NCBI GenBank assembly: GCA_002474415.1
Contig: DLQV01000021.1
Location: forward strand, 1 to 10,583
Direction of reading: 5' to 3'
Length of the DNA: 10,583 bases
Source: Lachnospiraceae bacterium UBA7598
Lineage (GTDB): Bacteria; Bacillota; Clostridia; Lachnospirales; Lachnospiraceae
Positions 1 to 6,792 of this stretch are shown here, piece by piece; within the stretch, counting starts at the first letter, position 1, and the number at the start of each line of letters is the position of its first letter. The notes under the pieces were generated by a model that made no database searches, was not told the origin of the DNA, and saw only the letters and a list, made by a program, of their open reading frames with translations. Position numbers and translations under genes: made by a program.

Positions 1-1
1 A

Positions 2-202
2 TATATCGACAGTTCCAGACAGTTTCTCGAATTTGCAGTCTCCTGCCAGGTGGACAACAGCAGTATTTATACGCAGCTGGCAAAAATTTATCAGTCTGAT
101 GGCAATCTCTCCGGGATCTCCCAGCTGGCAGAATCAGCCCGACAGCTTGCCCCATTTCCACAAAAGATCATTCTGGAAAAGTTAAAGCCTTACCAGCCCT
201 AA
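2..202 (+). CDS. C-terminal end of a TPR-repeat protein (5' truncated)
   Basis: An open frame enters from the left edge and stops at TAA 200-202, giving the last 66 residues of a protein whose start lies outside the window. Residues about 22-53 fit one tetratricopeptide repeat: Y, L, A, Y and G at consensus positions 4, 7, 8, 11 and 15, A at 24 and 27, and a closing P at 32. This suggests a helical-repeat scaffold that binds a protein partner; which partner and which process cannot be seen. The frame has no internal stop and ends in a short basic/proline tail. It converges on the exonuclease gene and overlaps its 3' end by 35 bp, so the overlap codes on both strands. No terminator hairpin was seen just after the stop. 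The TPR call rests on a single repeat. Confidence 0.6.
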   Translation, partial: YIDSSRQFLEFAVSCQVDNSSIYTQLAKIYQSDGNLSGISQLAESARQLAPFPQKIILEKLKPYQP

Positions 203-875
203 TCTTATCCTGCAGCCGGGAAGCCTCACTTCGTGTAAGGGTTTCCCAGCTGATGGTGTCTTTCATTCCATATTGTTCCAGCAATTCTTTGAGTCGTTCC
301 TTCTGATGGACCGTTGCCGGCGTCTGTCTCTTTGCTTTATACACCAGGGGTTTCGGAATGAACAATTCCGGGGATGCACCTTCAATGGATTTTAGTTTTT
401 CAAAAACTTTATATGTTTCCACTGCATCGTCCAGTGCCCGGTGTGCATGTTCCCGTTCAATCTGAAAATATTCACACAGACTTTCCAGTTTTTTCGACTG
501 CGCTCCTGGAAGAAGAGCCCGCGCAATCCGCAGAGTGTCACATGCGGACATTTCCAATGGAATCTTCTGATTGACTGCCCACTGTTTCAGGAAACTGTAA
601 TCAAAGATCAGATTGTGTCCTACAAGAGTATCTTTCCCTATAAACTCCAAAAGTTCCTGCATCGCCGCGTTTTCTTCCTGCCCGGAAGCGGCCATTTCAT
701 CTGTAATTCCAGTCAGTTGTACTACCGATTCGGGAATTGACATTCCGGGACGCACAAGCGTTCCATAAGTATCTGCAATCTTACCATTCCGCACACGGAC
801 TGCTCCAATCTCTATCACTTTATCTCTTTTTGGAGCCAATCCTGTCATCTCCAGGTCAAGAACCGTATAATCCAT
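168..875 (-). CDS. DEDDh-family 3'-5' exonuclease (DNA polymerase III epsilon-like)
   Basis: A 235-residue protein of the RNase T/DnaQ exonuclease superfamily, which removes nucleotides from 3' ends with two metal ions. The catalytic set is complete: D7 and E9 in DLEMTG (Exo I), D92 in HNLIFDYSFL (Exo II), and H145 and D150 in HRALDDA (Exo III). The nuclease domain covers about residues 1-160. A basic C-terminal part (about 175-235) contains TRSEASRLQDKI, a small helical tail seen in similar clostridial proteins, perhaps for substrate binding. The frame is open up to 920, but ATG 875 is preferred. It has an AGGCAGGTG ribosome site six bases upstream, DYTVLDLEMTG is the usual N-terminus of the fold, and the longer form would overlap the TATAAT box at 910-915. 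This is a stand-alone exonuclease, not the PolC-fused proofreader; its role in DNA repair or RNA processing is not resolved. Confidence 0.88.
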   Translation of the reverse strand: MDYTVLDLEMTGLAPKRDKVIEIGAVRVRNGKIADTYGTLVRPGMSIPESVVQLTGITDEMAASGQEENAAMQELLEFIGKDTLVGHNLIFDYSFLKQWAVNQKIPLEMSACDTLRIARALLPGAQSKKLESLCEYFQIEREHAHRALDDAVETYKVFEKLKSIEGASPELFIPKPLVYKAKRQTPATVHQKERLKELLEQYGMKDTISWETLTRSEASRLQDKIRAGKALTFPE

Positions 876-909
876 CTTATGCACCTGCCTTACGCTTTCA
901 TACATGTTT

Positions 910-915
910 ATTATA
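910..915 (-). promoter_or_regulatory. -10 box of the exonuclease gene promoter
   Basis: A perfect TATAAT on the - strand lies 35 bases upstream of the chosen ATG. The matching -35 position falls in the right arm of the neighbouring terminator, reads CTGGTT and is poor. The start of transcription would be near 903. Its position supports the ATG at 875 over in-frame ATGs at 905 and 920. Confidence 0.5.
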
Positions 916-929
916 CACATATATCAAAA

Positions 930-958
930 GAAAACCAGCCAAAATACGGCTGGTTTTC
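930..958 (-). terminator. Intrinsic terminator of the MMPL operon
   Basis: An 11-bp perfect stem (930-940 with 948-958, GAAAACCAGCC against GGCTGGTTTTC) encloses a 7-base loop. On the - strand it is followed by TTTTGA, so the T-rich run reads TTTTCTTTT. It starts 13 bases after the stop codon of the MntP-like gene, where the last gene of the operon should terminate. The arms are also A/T-flanked on the + strand, but no + strand gene ends here. Confidence 0.85.
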
Positions 959-971
959 CATAATATAATTT

Positions 972-1547
972 CTATAAAATTCTTCCAAACAAGACATCCA
1001 GTCCTGCCACCCAGAGCAGAAGTGCACCAACGATATATACTTTGGTTTTTGCCTCATATCCCACACGGTATCCGGTATAAATTCCTCCAATTACAAATGC
1101 TACGGTACATATGACAATCATAATCAGTATCATCAGAACGTTCGTTTCCAGAAACCCAAAAGCAATTCCCGTAAGCAATGTGTAAATTCCACTGATACAT
1201 GCCATACGGACAAATCTCCGGATTCCGAGATTATGTTCCAGATGTTCTTCCACATGTTCATTGCGGATTGCTTTTACCATCAGACGGATTCCAAGAACCA
1301 TAAAAATCACCATGGATATAATCTGTCCCAACAGCTTTTCGTCCGGCACCGACCGGTAATGGCAGAACAGGGAGGACAAAAAATGTCCCAGATACAACGT
1401 AATCAGCTGTGCAAATGCAACGATTCCGCAGATTACAGTCAGATTTTTTTTATTCACTTTTGCGACCAGCGATCCCTGACATTCCATCGCTGCAAAAATA
1501 TCCAGAGATACTCCTGCTATAATCAGCAGGTTTTCGATCCAGCTCAT
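972..1547 (-). CDS. MntP-like membrane protein (putative manganese/cation efflux pump family)
   Basis: A 191-residue, very hydrophobic protein with about six membrane helices, close to the usual MntP length (about 190). Residues 14-25 (SLDIFAAMECQG) match the first MntP signature (S-x-D-A-F-A-V-S), with the conserved acidic residue at D16. The internally duplicated second signature is recognisable at about 120-133 (GIYTLLTGIAFGFL), but the position normally held by Asp is Tyr122, so one of the family's metal-site acids is missing. A hydrophilic, His/Glu-rich cytoplasmic loop lies at about 95-108. ATG 1547 is chosen because GGAGGAG lies six bases upstream; the frame continues to 1568. It begins 23 bases after the stop of the YhgE-like gene and is followed by a terminator, so it is the last gene of that operon. 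Manganese export is family knowledge; because of the missing Asp it should not be assumed here. Confidence 0.72.
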   Translation of the reverse strand: MSWIENLLIIAGVSLDIFAAMECQGSLVAKVNKKNLTVICGIVAFAQLITLYLGHFLSSLFCHYRSVPDEKLLGQIISMVIFMVLGIRLMVKAIRNEHVEEHLEHNLGIRRFVRMACISGIYTLLTGIAFGFLETNVLMILIMIVICTVAFVIGGIYTGYRVGYEAKTKVYIVGALLLWVAGLDVLFGRIL

Positions 1548-1570
1548 CTCTTCTCCTCCGCCCATCAAAA

Positions 1571-3730
1571 CTATTTGTTATTTTCGCTGTCTGCCTTGAT
1601 AGCATCCTGTTTATAAATAAATTTAACGCTTCCGTTTACACCGTCTGCGATCTGTGTAAATGTCTGATAATTTTCACCCGCATCAAGCATAGCCTGCAGT
1701 TTATCCGTCAGTGGTTTGATATCTCCATTATAACTGTTTGCAATCTTTGAGATACCCTTCTCATCAAATTCTATCATGCCGTCTGCTAAGGTATGGGATC
1801 CATCATCCAGTTTATCCACACCGGATACAATCTTTACCGTTGCATCGTTGAGTGCCTTGATTCCCTTTGTCAGTGTTGGAACTGCATCTGCCAGAGACTG
1901 TGTACCCTTGCTGAGTGCTGCGGAACCGGTAACAAGGCTGTAACCATTTGCCTGTACGGCCTCAATCTGCTGTGCAATCGTAGCTTTTGCGCTTTCTGCA
2001 CCTGTAACGGCTGCTGCACTTGCTGCCTGTACGGCCACATTCTGACATGCTCCCGCCAGCTGCTCCGACAACGTCTTTAAGCTGCTCTCTACGCCGCTTG
2101 TCACCTGCGTATTGTTTCTGCCTGCAGCAAGCTGTGCCTTGATCGTGCTCTGTGTCTTGTTAAAAAGTGTGTCCTTTGCACCACTCTTCGCATAAAGCAG
2201 TTCCGCAAGCTGTGCACTTGTCATGCCATCCGATACCGCATACATAACCGTAGAAGTCTGATCGTTTGCCTGTGCTCCCTTTGCCCACGCTGTTTTGATT
2301 CCTGCAGCTGCCTGATCTGCAGTAAGTTTACTGTCTGCCGCCTGTCCGGCTGCCTTCAATAATACCTGTCTTACCACTTCATTATACACGGTTTCTGCTG
2401 CATTTGCACTATAAGCTCCATCATAAAGAGAAGTAAATAATGCCCCATCTGTTGTGTTTCCATCTTTTCCCTTCGTGTAACGAAGTGCTGCATAGATCTG
2501 ATTTGCAACTTCTTTTGTTTTTCCGTTTGCAAATTCTTTTGCCACAGCATCGGAAGCAGTCTTTGAAGCTGCCTGTTTTTCCGTATCACTCATCTTAGTG
2601 TTCAAAGCTTTATCAAGTGTCTTGATTCCCTCACTGATGGATCCGGCACTGGTGTTTAATGTCTCCACACCTTTTCCAAGATCTCCACTCTTTGAGTTCA
2701 GTTCACTCATACCGCTTGCATAATCTGCAAGATTTTTCTGTAACGTATCCAGACCATCGGATAATTCCTTGGATCCGTCTTTTAACTTGCTGCTTGCATC
2801 GAGCATATCATTGATCATATCATCGAGAGAGGAAGAATCCCCACTTTTCATGGAAATCATGCTTCCTGCATCGGCCACGATTGTCATTGCTGTATCCAGC
2901 TTAAAGTTCTTTACATCAGCAGTCACTTCAAAATCTTCCGGAAGTTTCAGATCGTCAATGAAATCAGAATCTTTCACATTCAGACTCTCCTTGATTCCCG
3001 GCAGTGCATAACCGATCACTACATTGCTGTCCCCATTCTGGGAAACTTTTCCATTCTTTACTTCCACATTGCTGAAGCTGTCATCAAGTACAAGTGCTGT
3101 CACTGCTGCAAATGGAACCTTCACGTTCTGCTTTGTTCCGTTTACCGTTTCTTCATAAGAAGAATTATTTGTATAATCATAGTGAATGGTAACTTTTCCG
3201 GACTGTCCTGCCAGATCCTTTGGTGCAATTTCTTTTCCGTCCAGATAATAAGTAACTTTCAGAGAAACCGGAGCCTCCTTGTCTGTCTTTCCCTGATAAT
3301 AAATATCAGATCCATCCGCCTGCCAGGTCAGTTTGTCTCCATCCTGTGAAAATTTTTCGTTCCCCTTCACATTCTTGATGTCTGTCAGATCAGACTGATC
3401 TTCCAGCGTAGCGGACTGATTCTTATTGACCAGATGATCGGTAACAATCATGTTGTACACGCTTCCTGCCGCATCGGAAATCAGATAAACATTTTCGTCT
3501 TTTCCAATTTCTTTATCGTTGACGGAAACATGTAAAAGGTCATCAATATCATCCTTTTTGCTGGAGGTATCTTCCTTCTGTTCGGTCTGTACAGAAGCGT
3601 CTTTCTTCTGATCCGCCTGTACAGCAACTGCTGTCATACTGCTTCCAAGAAGTGCAATCGTCAAAACACCTGCCACAATACGAACTGCATATTTATTTTT
3701 TAATCTGGTTTTTAATTCTGGTAATTTCAT
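1571..3730 (-). CDS. Exported YhgE/Pip-like coiled-coil protein, partner of the MMPL transporter
   Basis: A 719-residue protein. A basic N-terminus and hydrophobic stretch (about 16-33), then AVQA before residue 40, form a signal peptide or signal anchor. Residues 60-290 look beta-rich and extracytoplasmic. At 305-378 and again at 600-655 there are heptad-like repeats with Leu and Gly at regular steps (LSDGLDTL, LGKGVETL, ISEGIKTL; LSKGTQSL, LTKGIKAL, LDDGSHTL), as in YhgE/Pip proteins. Between them lies an Ala/Thr/Gln-rich segment of about 215 residues. Unlike full YhgE/Pip proteins, no C-terminal membrane helices follow; the protein ends in a hydrophilic tail. AGGAGG lies eight bases before ATG 3730 and overlaps the stop of the MMPL gene, 12 bases upstream, so the two are almost surely co-transcribed and translationally close. 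An extracytoplasmic accessory part of the MMPL exporter is the best inference; the biochemical role is unknown. Confidence 0.72.
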   Translation of the reverse strand: MKLPELKTRLKNKYAVRIVAGVLTIALLGSSMTAVAVQADQKKDASVQTEQKEDTSSKKDDIDDLLHVSVNDKEIGKDENVYLISDAAGSVYNMIVTDHLVNKNQSATLEDQSDLTDIKNVKGNEKFSQDGDKLTWQADGSDIYYQGKTDKEAPVSLKVTYYLDGKEIAPKDLAGQSGKVTIHYDYTNNSSYEETVNGTKQNVKVPFAAVTALVLDDSFSNVEVKNGKVSQNGDSNVVIGYALPGIKESLNVKDSDFIDDLKLPEDFEVTADVKNFKLDTAMTIVADAGSMISMKSGDSSSLDDMINDMLDASSKLKDGSKELSDGLDTLQKNLADYASGMSELNSKSGDLGKGVETLNTSAGSISEGIKTLDKALNTKMSDTEKQAASKTASDAVAKEFANGKTKEVANQIYAALRYTKGKDGNTTDGALFTSLYDGAYSANAAETVYNEVVRQVLLKAAGQAADSKLTADQAAAGIKTAWAKGAQANDQTSTVMYAVSDGMTSAQLAELLYAKSGAKDTLFNKTQSTIKAQLAAGRNNTQVTSGVESSLKTLSEQLAGACQNVAVQAASAAAVTGAESAKATIAQQIEAVQANGYSLVTGSAALSKGTQSLADAVPTLTKGIKALNDATVKIVSGVDKLDDGSHTLADGMIEFDEKGISKIANSYNGDIKPLTDKLQAMLDAGENYQTFTQIADGVNGSVKFIYKQDAIKADSENNK

Positions 3731-3742
3731 AATTCCATCCTC

Positions 3743-5821
3743 CTATTTGATTTTGTTTCGAAATCCTGCACTTGATGCACAGATCACACGGTCAAATACC
3801 ATAAACATACTTGGCAGAATAAAGATTACGACAATCATACTGATGATCGCACCACGTGCCATCAGCATACACAATGAACCAATCATATCGATATTGGAAT
3901 ATAATCCTACGCCAAAAGTTGCTGCAAAGAAACTGAGCGCACTGACAATGATTGACTGAATGGACTTGCTCAATGCATCGGTGATTGCTTCTTTCTTATC
4001 CATACCGCGGAAACGGTTCTTCTTGTACTTGTTTGTCATAAGGATCGCATAATCAACCGTAGCTCCCAACTGAATGGTTCCGATTACAATGGATGCGATA
4101 AACGGCAATACCGTTCCGGTGTATGCCGGAATACCCATATTGATAAAAATCGCAAACTCAATAACACATACCAGAATGATTGGAAGTGAAATGGACTTAA
4201 ATGTCAGTAAAATAATGATAAAAATAGCTGCAATAGAAATAATACTTACATTCTTGAAATCCACATCCGTAATCTCGATCAGGTCCTTGGTACATGGAGC
4301 CTCTCCGATCAGCATTGCTGTATTATCGTACTTTTTAATAATCGCATTGATCTCATCACACTGTTTATTTACCTCATCGGTTGCGGATGCATACTCCGAA
4401 ACAATAATCATCATCTGGTAATCTCCACTCTTGAAGATTTCCTTTACATCGTCCGGAATGACGTCCTGCGGAACCATCGGTCCGGTCAGGGAATCCATCG
4501 AAACCGCAAGTTTTACACCATCTACTTTTTTGATCTCATCGATCATATTCATACTGTCTTTTTCAGACAGACTGCTCTTTGCCAGAACCATGTGGGTTGC
4601 ACCCATATGATACTGTTCAGACAACTTATCATTTCCGACTTTACTGCTGAAGGTCTCCGGCAAAGTACCTGTCAGGTCATAATATACATCGGTATGTGTA
4701 TATCCGTAGATTGCCGGAATCAGCACAACCAGAAACGCAATAACAAACACTACATGATGTTTTGTAATAAATCCTGCAATTTTTCCCAGATCCGGAAGAA
4801 TTACTTTATGTCTGGTCTTTTCAATTGCCTTATCGCAGACAAGGATCAGGGACGGAAGAATGGTTACACATCCGATAACACCAAAGACAACACCCTTTGC
4901 CATAACGATACCAAGGTCTTTTCCAAGGGTAAAACTCATAAAGCACAGTGCTATAAATCCTGCAACCGTTGTAATGGAACTGCTGACCACGGAAGTAATT
5001 GTATTGGAAATGGCATGTGCCATGGCACGATTTTTGTCTCCGTCAAACCGTTCTTTCTGTTCCTGGTAACTGTGCCACAGGAAAATGGAATAATCCATCG
5101 TAACACCAAGCTGCAGTACCGCCGCCAGTGCTTTGGTAATATAAGAAATCTCCCCGAAAAAGACATTCGAACCAAGATTGTATATAATTGCCATACCGAT
5201 ACTGATCAAAAACAGGAACGGAACAACCACGGAATCCATCGTAAGTGATAACACAATCAGAGAAAGTACAACGGCGATCAGTACATAGATCACACTCTCA
5301 TTCTCTGCCAGTTTTCTAATATCGTTGTTTACCGATGCCATGCCACTGACAAAACACTGTTTTCCAACCAGATCATTGATGGTCTGGATTGCATCCATGG
5401 TACCATCCGATGACATTGATTCATCAAATAACACTGCCATCAACTGGCTGTCTGCATCTTTGTTGTTAAAGAAGTTGTAGATATCATCCGGAAGTGCTTC
5501 TCTTGGAATACTGAAATCCATAATAGAACCGTACCAGATGACATTTTTTACATGAGGTACATCCTCAATCTTATCCACAATTTTCTGCAGATCTTTGTCC
5601 TGCATTCCCTCAACAACTACAAAAGAGAACGCACCTGTTCCAAATTCATCCAAAAGGATATCCTGCCCTTTCATCGTTTCAATCTGTCCCGGCAGATAGG
5701 ACAAAATGTCATAATTGATTCTGGTTTTCATATAGCCGATTGCGGATGGAATCAGCAGTAAAAAGGCCAGGATCAAGATCAGAAACCGACATTTAACGAC
5801 TCCTTTTCCAAATTTAATCAT
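3743..5821 (-). CDS. MMPL/RND-superfamily transporter
   Basis: A 692-residue membrane protein made of two similar halves. Each half has one helix (about 10-30 and 355-374), an extracytoplasmic domain of about 150 residues, then five clustered helices (about 178-330 and 525-680). Both halves keep the same fourth-helix motif: QLGVTMDYSIFL with D243-Y244, and QLGATVDYAILM with D590-Y591. Paired Asp-Tyr residues at these places are the proton relay of MmpL3-type pumps, so proton-driven export of a lipid, lipid-linked or hydrophobic compound is likely; the substrate cannot be read. Two starts are possible. ATG 5821 has GGTGA at good spacing and gives MIKFGK. ATG 5833 has GAGG directly abutting it, so it is less likely and would add four residues. 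The protein is shorter than mycobacterial MmpL proteins. It is the first gene of the operon with the YhgE-like and MntP-like genes, downstream of tetR. Confidence 0.88.
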   Translation of the reverse strand: MIKFGKGVVKCRFLILILAFLLLIPSAIGYMKTRINYDILSYLPGQIETMKGQDILLDEFGTGAFSFVVVEGMQDKDLQKIVDKIEDVPHVKNVIWYGSIMDFSIPREALPDDIYNFFNNKDADSQLMAVLFDESMSSDGTMDAIQTINDLVGKQCFVSGMASVNNDIRKLAENESVIYVLIAVVLSLIVLSLTMDSVVVPFLFLISIGMAIIYNLGSNVFFGEISYITKALAAVLQLGVTMDYSIFLWHSYQEQKERFDGDKNRAMAHAISNTITSVVSSSITTVAGFIALCFMSFTLGKDLGIVMAKGVVFGVIGCVTILPSLILVCDKAIEKTRHKVILPDLGKIAGFITKHHVVFVIAFLVVLIPAIYGYTHTDVYYDLTGTLPETFSSKVGNDKLSEQYHMGATHMVLAKSSLSEKDSMNMIDEIKKVDGVKLAVSMDSLTGPMVPQDVIPDDVKEIFKSGDYQMMIIVSEYASATDEVNKQCDEINAIIKKYDNTAMLIGEAPCTKDLIEITDVDFKNVSIISIAAIFIIILLTFKSISLPIILVCVIEFAIFINMGIPAYTGTVLPFIASIVIGTIQLGATVDYAILMTNKYKKNRFRGMDKKEAITDALSKSIQSIIVSALSFFAATFGVGLYSNIDMIGSLCMLMARGAIISMIVVIFILPSMFMVFDRVICASSAGFRNKIK

Positions 5822-5854
5822 TTTTTTCACCATCCTCTATTTTTCTCTCAGCCT

Positions 5855-5883
5855 ATCATAAAAAAAAAGATTGAATATGAAAA
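5855..5883 (-). promoter_or_regulatory. Alternative proximal promoter candidate for the MMPL operon
   Basis: On the - strand TTTTCA (5883-5878; 4 of 6 to consensus) is 17 bases from TATGAT (5860-5855; 5 of 6), placing transcription start near 5848, about 27 bases before ATG 5821. The -35 box would lie in the loop of the hairpin. It competes with the distal candidate at 5939-5968; the sequence alone does not decide. Confidence 0.3.
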
Positions 5884-5896
5884 TATTCAATCTTTT
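5865..5896 (-). terminator. Strong hairpin with U-tract between tetR and the MMPL gene
   Basis: A perfect 14-bp stem (5865-5878 with 5883-5896) has a 4-base loop, and the - strand continues in a run of nine T. This is the form of an intrinsic terminator, and it would end the DUF308-tetR transcript about 85 bases after the tetR stop. The stem is AT-rich (only G-C pairs at two positions), so efficiency could be moderate. If the MMPL promoter is the distal one (5939-5968), this hairpin sits in the MMPL leader and could attenuate it. The perfect dyad could also bind a dimeric repressor. Confidence 0.7.
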
Positions 5897-5928
5897 CGTC
5901 ATGTACTGCATGATTATACATTTTTACT

Positions 5929-5954
5929 GATTTGTATAATTACATATACAAATC
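5929..5954. promoter_or_regulatory. Putative TetR operator: perfect 26-bp dyad
   Basis: GATTTGTATA (5929-5938) and TATACAAATC (5945-5954) are exact inverted repeats separated by six bases. The length and symmetry suit a TetR-family dimer. The six central bases read TGTAAT on the - strand and coincide with the -10 box of a candidate promoter for the MMPL operon, so bound repressor would occlude that promoter. It lies 26 bases past the tetR stop codon. Binding by the adjacent regulator is inferred from position and symmetry only. Confidence 0.6.
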
Positions 5955-5968
5955 CAGGAAAATGTCAT
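5939..5968 (-). promoter_or_regulatory. Distal promoter candidate for the MMPL operon
   Basis: On the - strand ATGACA (5968-5963; 5 of 6 to TTGACA) and TGTAAT (5944-5939; 5 of 6 to TATAAT) are separated by 18 bases. The -10 box is exactly the centre of the 26-bp dyad. Another TATAAT lies downstream (5918-5913) but has no -35 box at proper distance. Transcripts from here would contain the 5865-5896 hairpin in their leader. Confidence 0.4.
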
Positions 5969-5980
5969 CACCTGTTCTTT

Positions 5981-6547
5981 TTATAATTCTTTAATAATGT
6001 CGGTCAGTGATCTGGTCAGCATGTACTGATACGCCTCTGCCATCTCTCGTGGTGAAATCGTCATGCCCATGCTGATCCATTCCTCCGTTGCAAAACACAT
6101 GGACTGCGCATAATAGGAAGACACTACCTCCGGAGTCAGCCATTTGTGCTTTGATGTCACTCCAGTGCTCTCCCTTCGAATCAGTTGTAAAAGTACTTCT
6201 CTTACACATTTTTTTGCAATATCGTGAAATTTGACCGGTCCCTCCATCTTTACAAGCTGTGAATAGAATATCTTGTCTTTTTCAATATTGGTAAACAGCA
6301 GAACCATCGCCTCTATAATCATGCCATTTCCGATCAGCGGCTCTACCGGCTCTAACAGTTCTGTCCGGATGATCCATTCAATCAGTTCGAATTTATCCTG
6401 AAAATGATTATAAAATGTTGGCCGGATCACCCCTGCTTTATCGGTAATTTCTTTAATTGTAATCTTTTCTACCGGCCGCCTGACAGCAATCTCTTTCAAG
6501 CTCTTTGCAAGCAGCTGGTCAATATCGGTTTTGCCCTGTATTGCCAT
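5981..6547 (-). CDS. TetR/AcrR-family transcriptional regulator
   Basis: A 188-residue protein, the usual length for TetR repressors. The N-terminal DNA-binding domain (about 8-55) has the helix-turn-helix TIKEITDKAGVIRPTFYNHF followed by KFELIEWII. The C-terminal ligand domain ends in YYAQSMCFATEEWISMGM, resembling the TetR_C type found in DhaS-like regulators. Such proteins are dimeric repressors released by a small ligand. Translation starts at ATG 6547 with AAGGA about 11 bases upstream, overlapping the stop of the 76-residue gene 14 bases away; there is no room for a separate promoter, so it is made from the DUF308 transcript. The next genes downstream encode an exporter operon preceded by a perfect dyad, so control of that operon is the natural inference. 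Whether it also controls its own transcript is not visible. Confidence 0.88.
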   Translation of the reverse strand: MAIQGKTDIDQLLAKSLKEIAVRRPVEKITIKEITDKAGVIRPTFYNHFQDKFELIEWIIRTELLEPVEPLIGNGMIIEAMVLLFTNIEKDKIFYSQLVKMEGPVKFHDIAKKCVREVLLQLIRRESTGVTSKHKWLTPEVVSSYYAQSMCFATEEWISMGMTISPREMAEAYQYMLTRSLTDIIKEL

Positions 6548-6561
6548 CCTGTATGTTATCC

Positions 6562-6792
6562 TTATTCGTCAAATTCCATGGTTACGAAATAGCCTTTTTC
6601 TGTTTCTTTCACATCAACCACATCACCTTCCCGGCTTTTTAACCGTTCACCTACTGCATAATTTCCTGACATGGCTATTGCATGCTCAATGGTATAATAA
6701 TAAGAAGTGGGCAGTTTTCCCTCTGTCACCTTCAGATGGTCCCCTACTTTGGTCAGTCCCGGACGTTCCATTTTAAATTCCATCTGTCTCAT
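6562..6792 (-). CDS. Small protein of unknown function (76 residues)
   Basis: Not recognised. A soluble protein with many charged residues, no membrane helix and no cysteine; alternating short strands such as HLKVTEG, GDVVDVKE and GYFVTMEF suggest a small beta-rich fold. Several in-frame ATGs exist (6807, 6795, 6792, 6783, 6771). ATG 6792 is chosen because GAAGGTGA lies about six bases before it; the start is uncertain by a few codons. It overlaps the end of the DUF308 gene by 20 bp in another frame, and its stop codon runs into the tetR ribosome site, so it sits in a coupled three-gene unit. The tight packing and a matching ribosome site argue that it is real rather than a chance frame. Confidence 0.7.
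   Translation of the reverse strand: MRQMEFKMERPGLTKVGDHLKVTEGKLPTSYYYTIEHAIAMSGNYAVGERLKSREGDVVDVKETEKGYFVTMEFDE

Noticed and set aside
876..920. Upstream starts (905, 920) for the exonuclease
   Set aside because: They have no ribosome site and would place the TATAAT box within the coding sequence; the family normally starts just before the DLEMTG motif.
2080..2600. Ala/Thr-rich segment of the YhgE-like gene as an inserted mobile element or frameshift
   Set aside because: The frame is uninterrupted, base composition matches its surroundings and no terminal repeats flank it.
4592..5248. 218-codon open frame on the + strand
   Set aside because: It lies fully antisense to the MMPL gene, has no ribosome site, and its product is a Cys/His/Asn-rich shadow translation without a recognisable fold.
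5822..5980. Riboswitch in the tetR-MMPL gap
   Set aside because: The gap is too short and AT-rich, showing only simple dyads and one hairpin; no known aptamer core was recognised.
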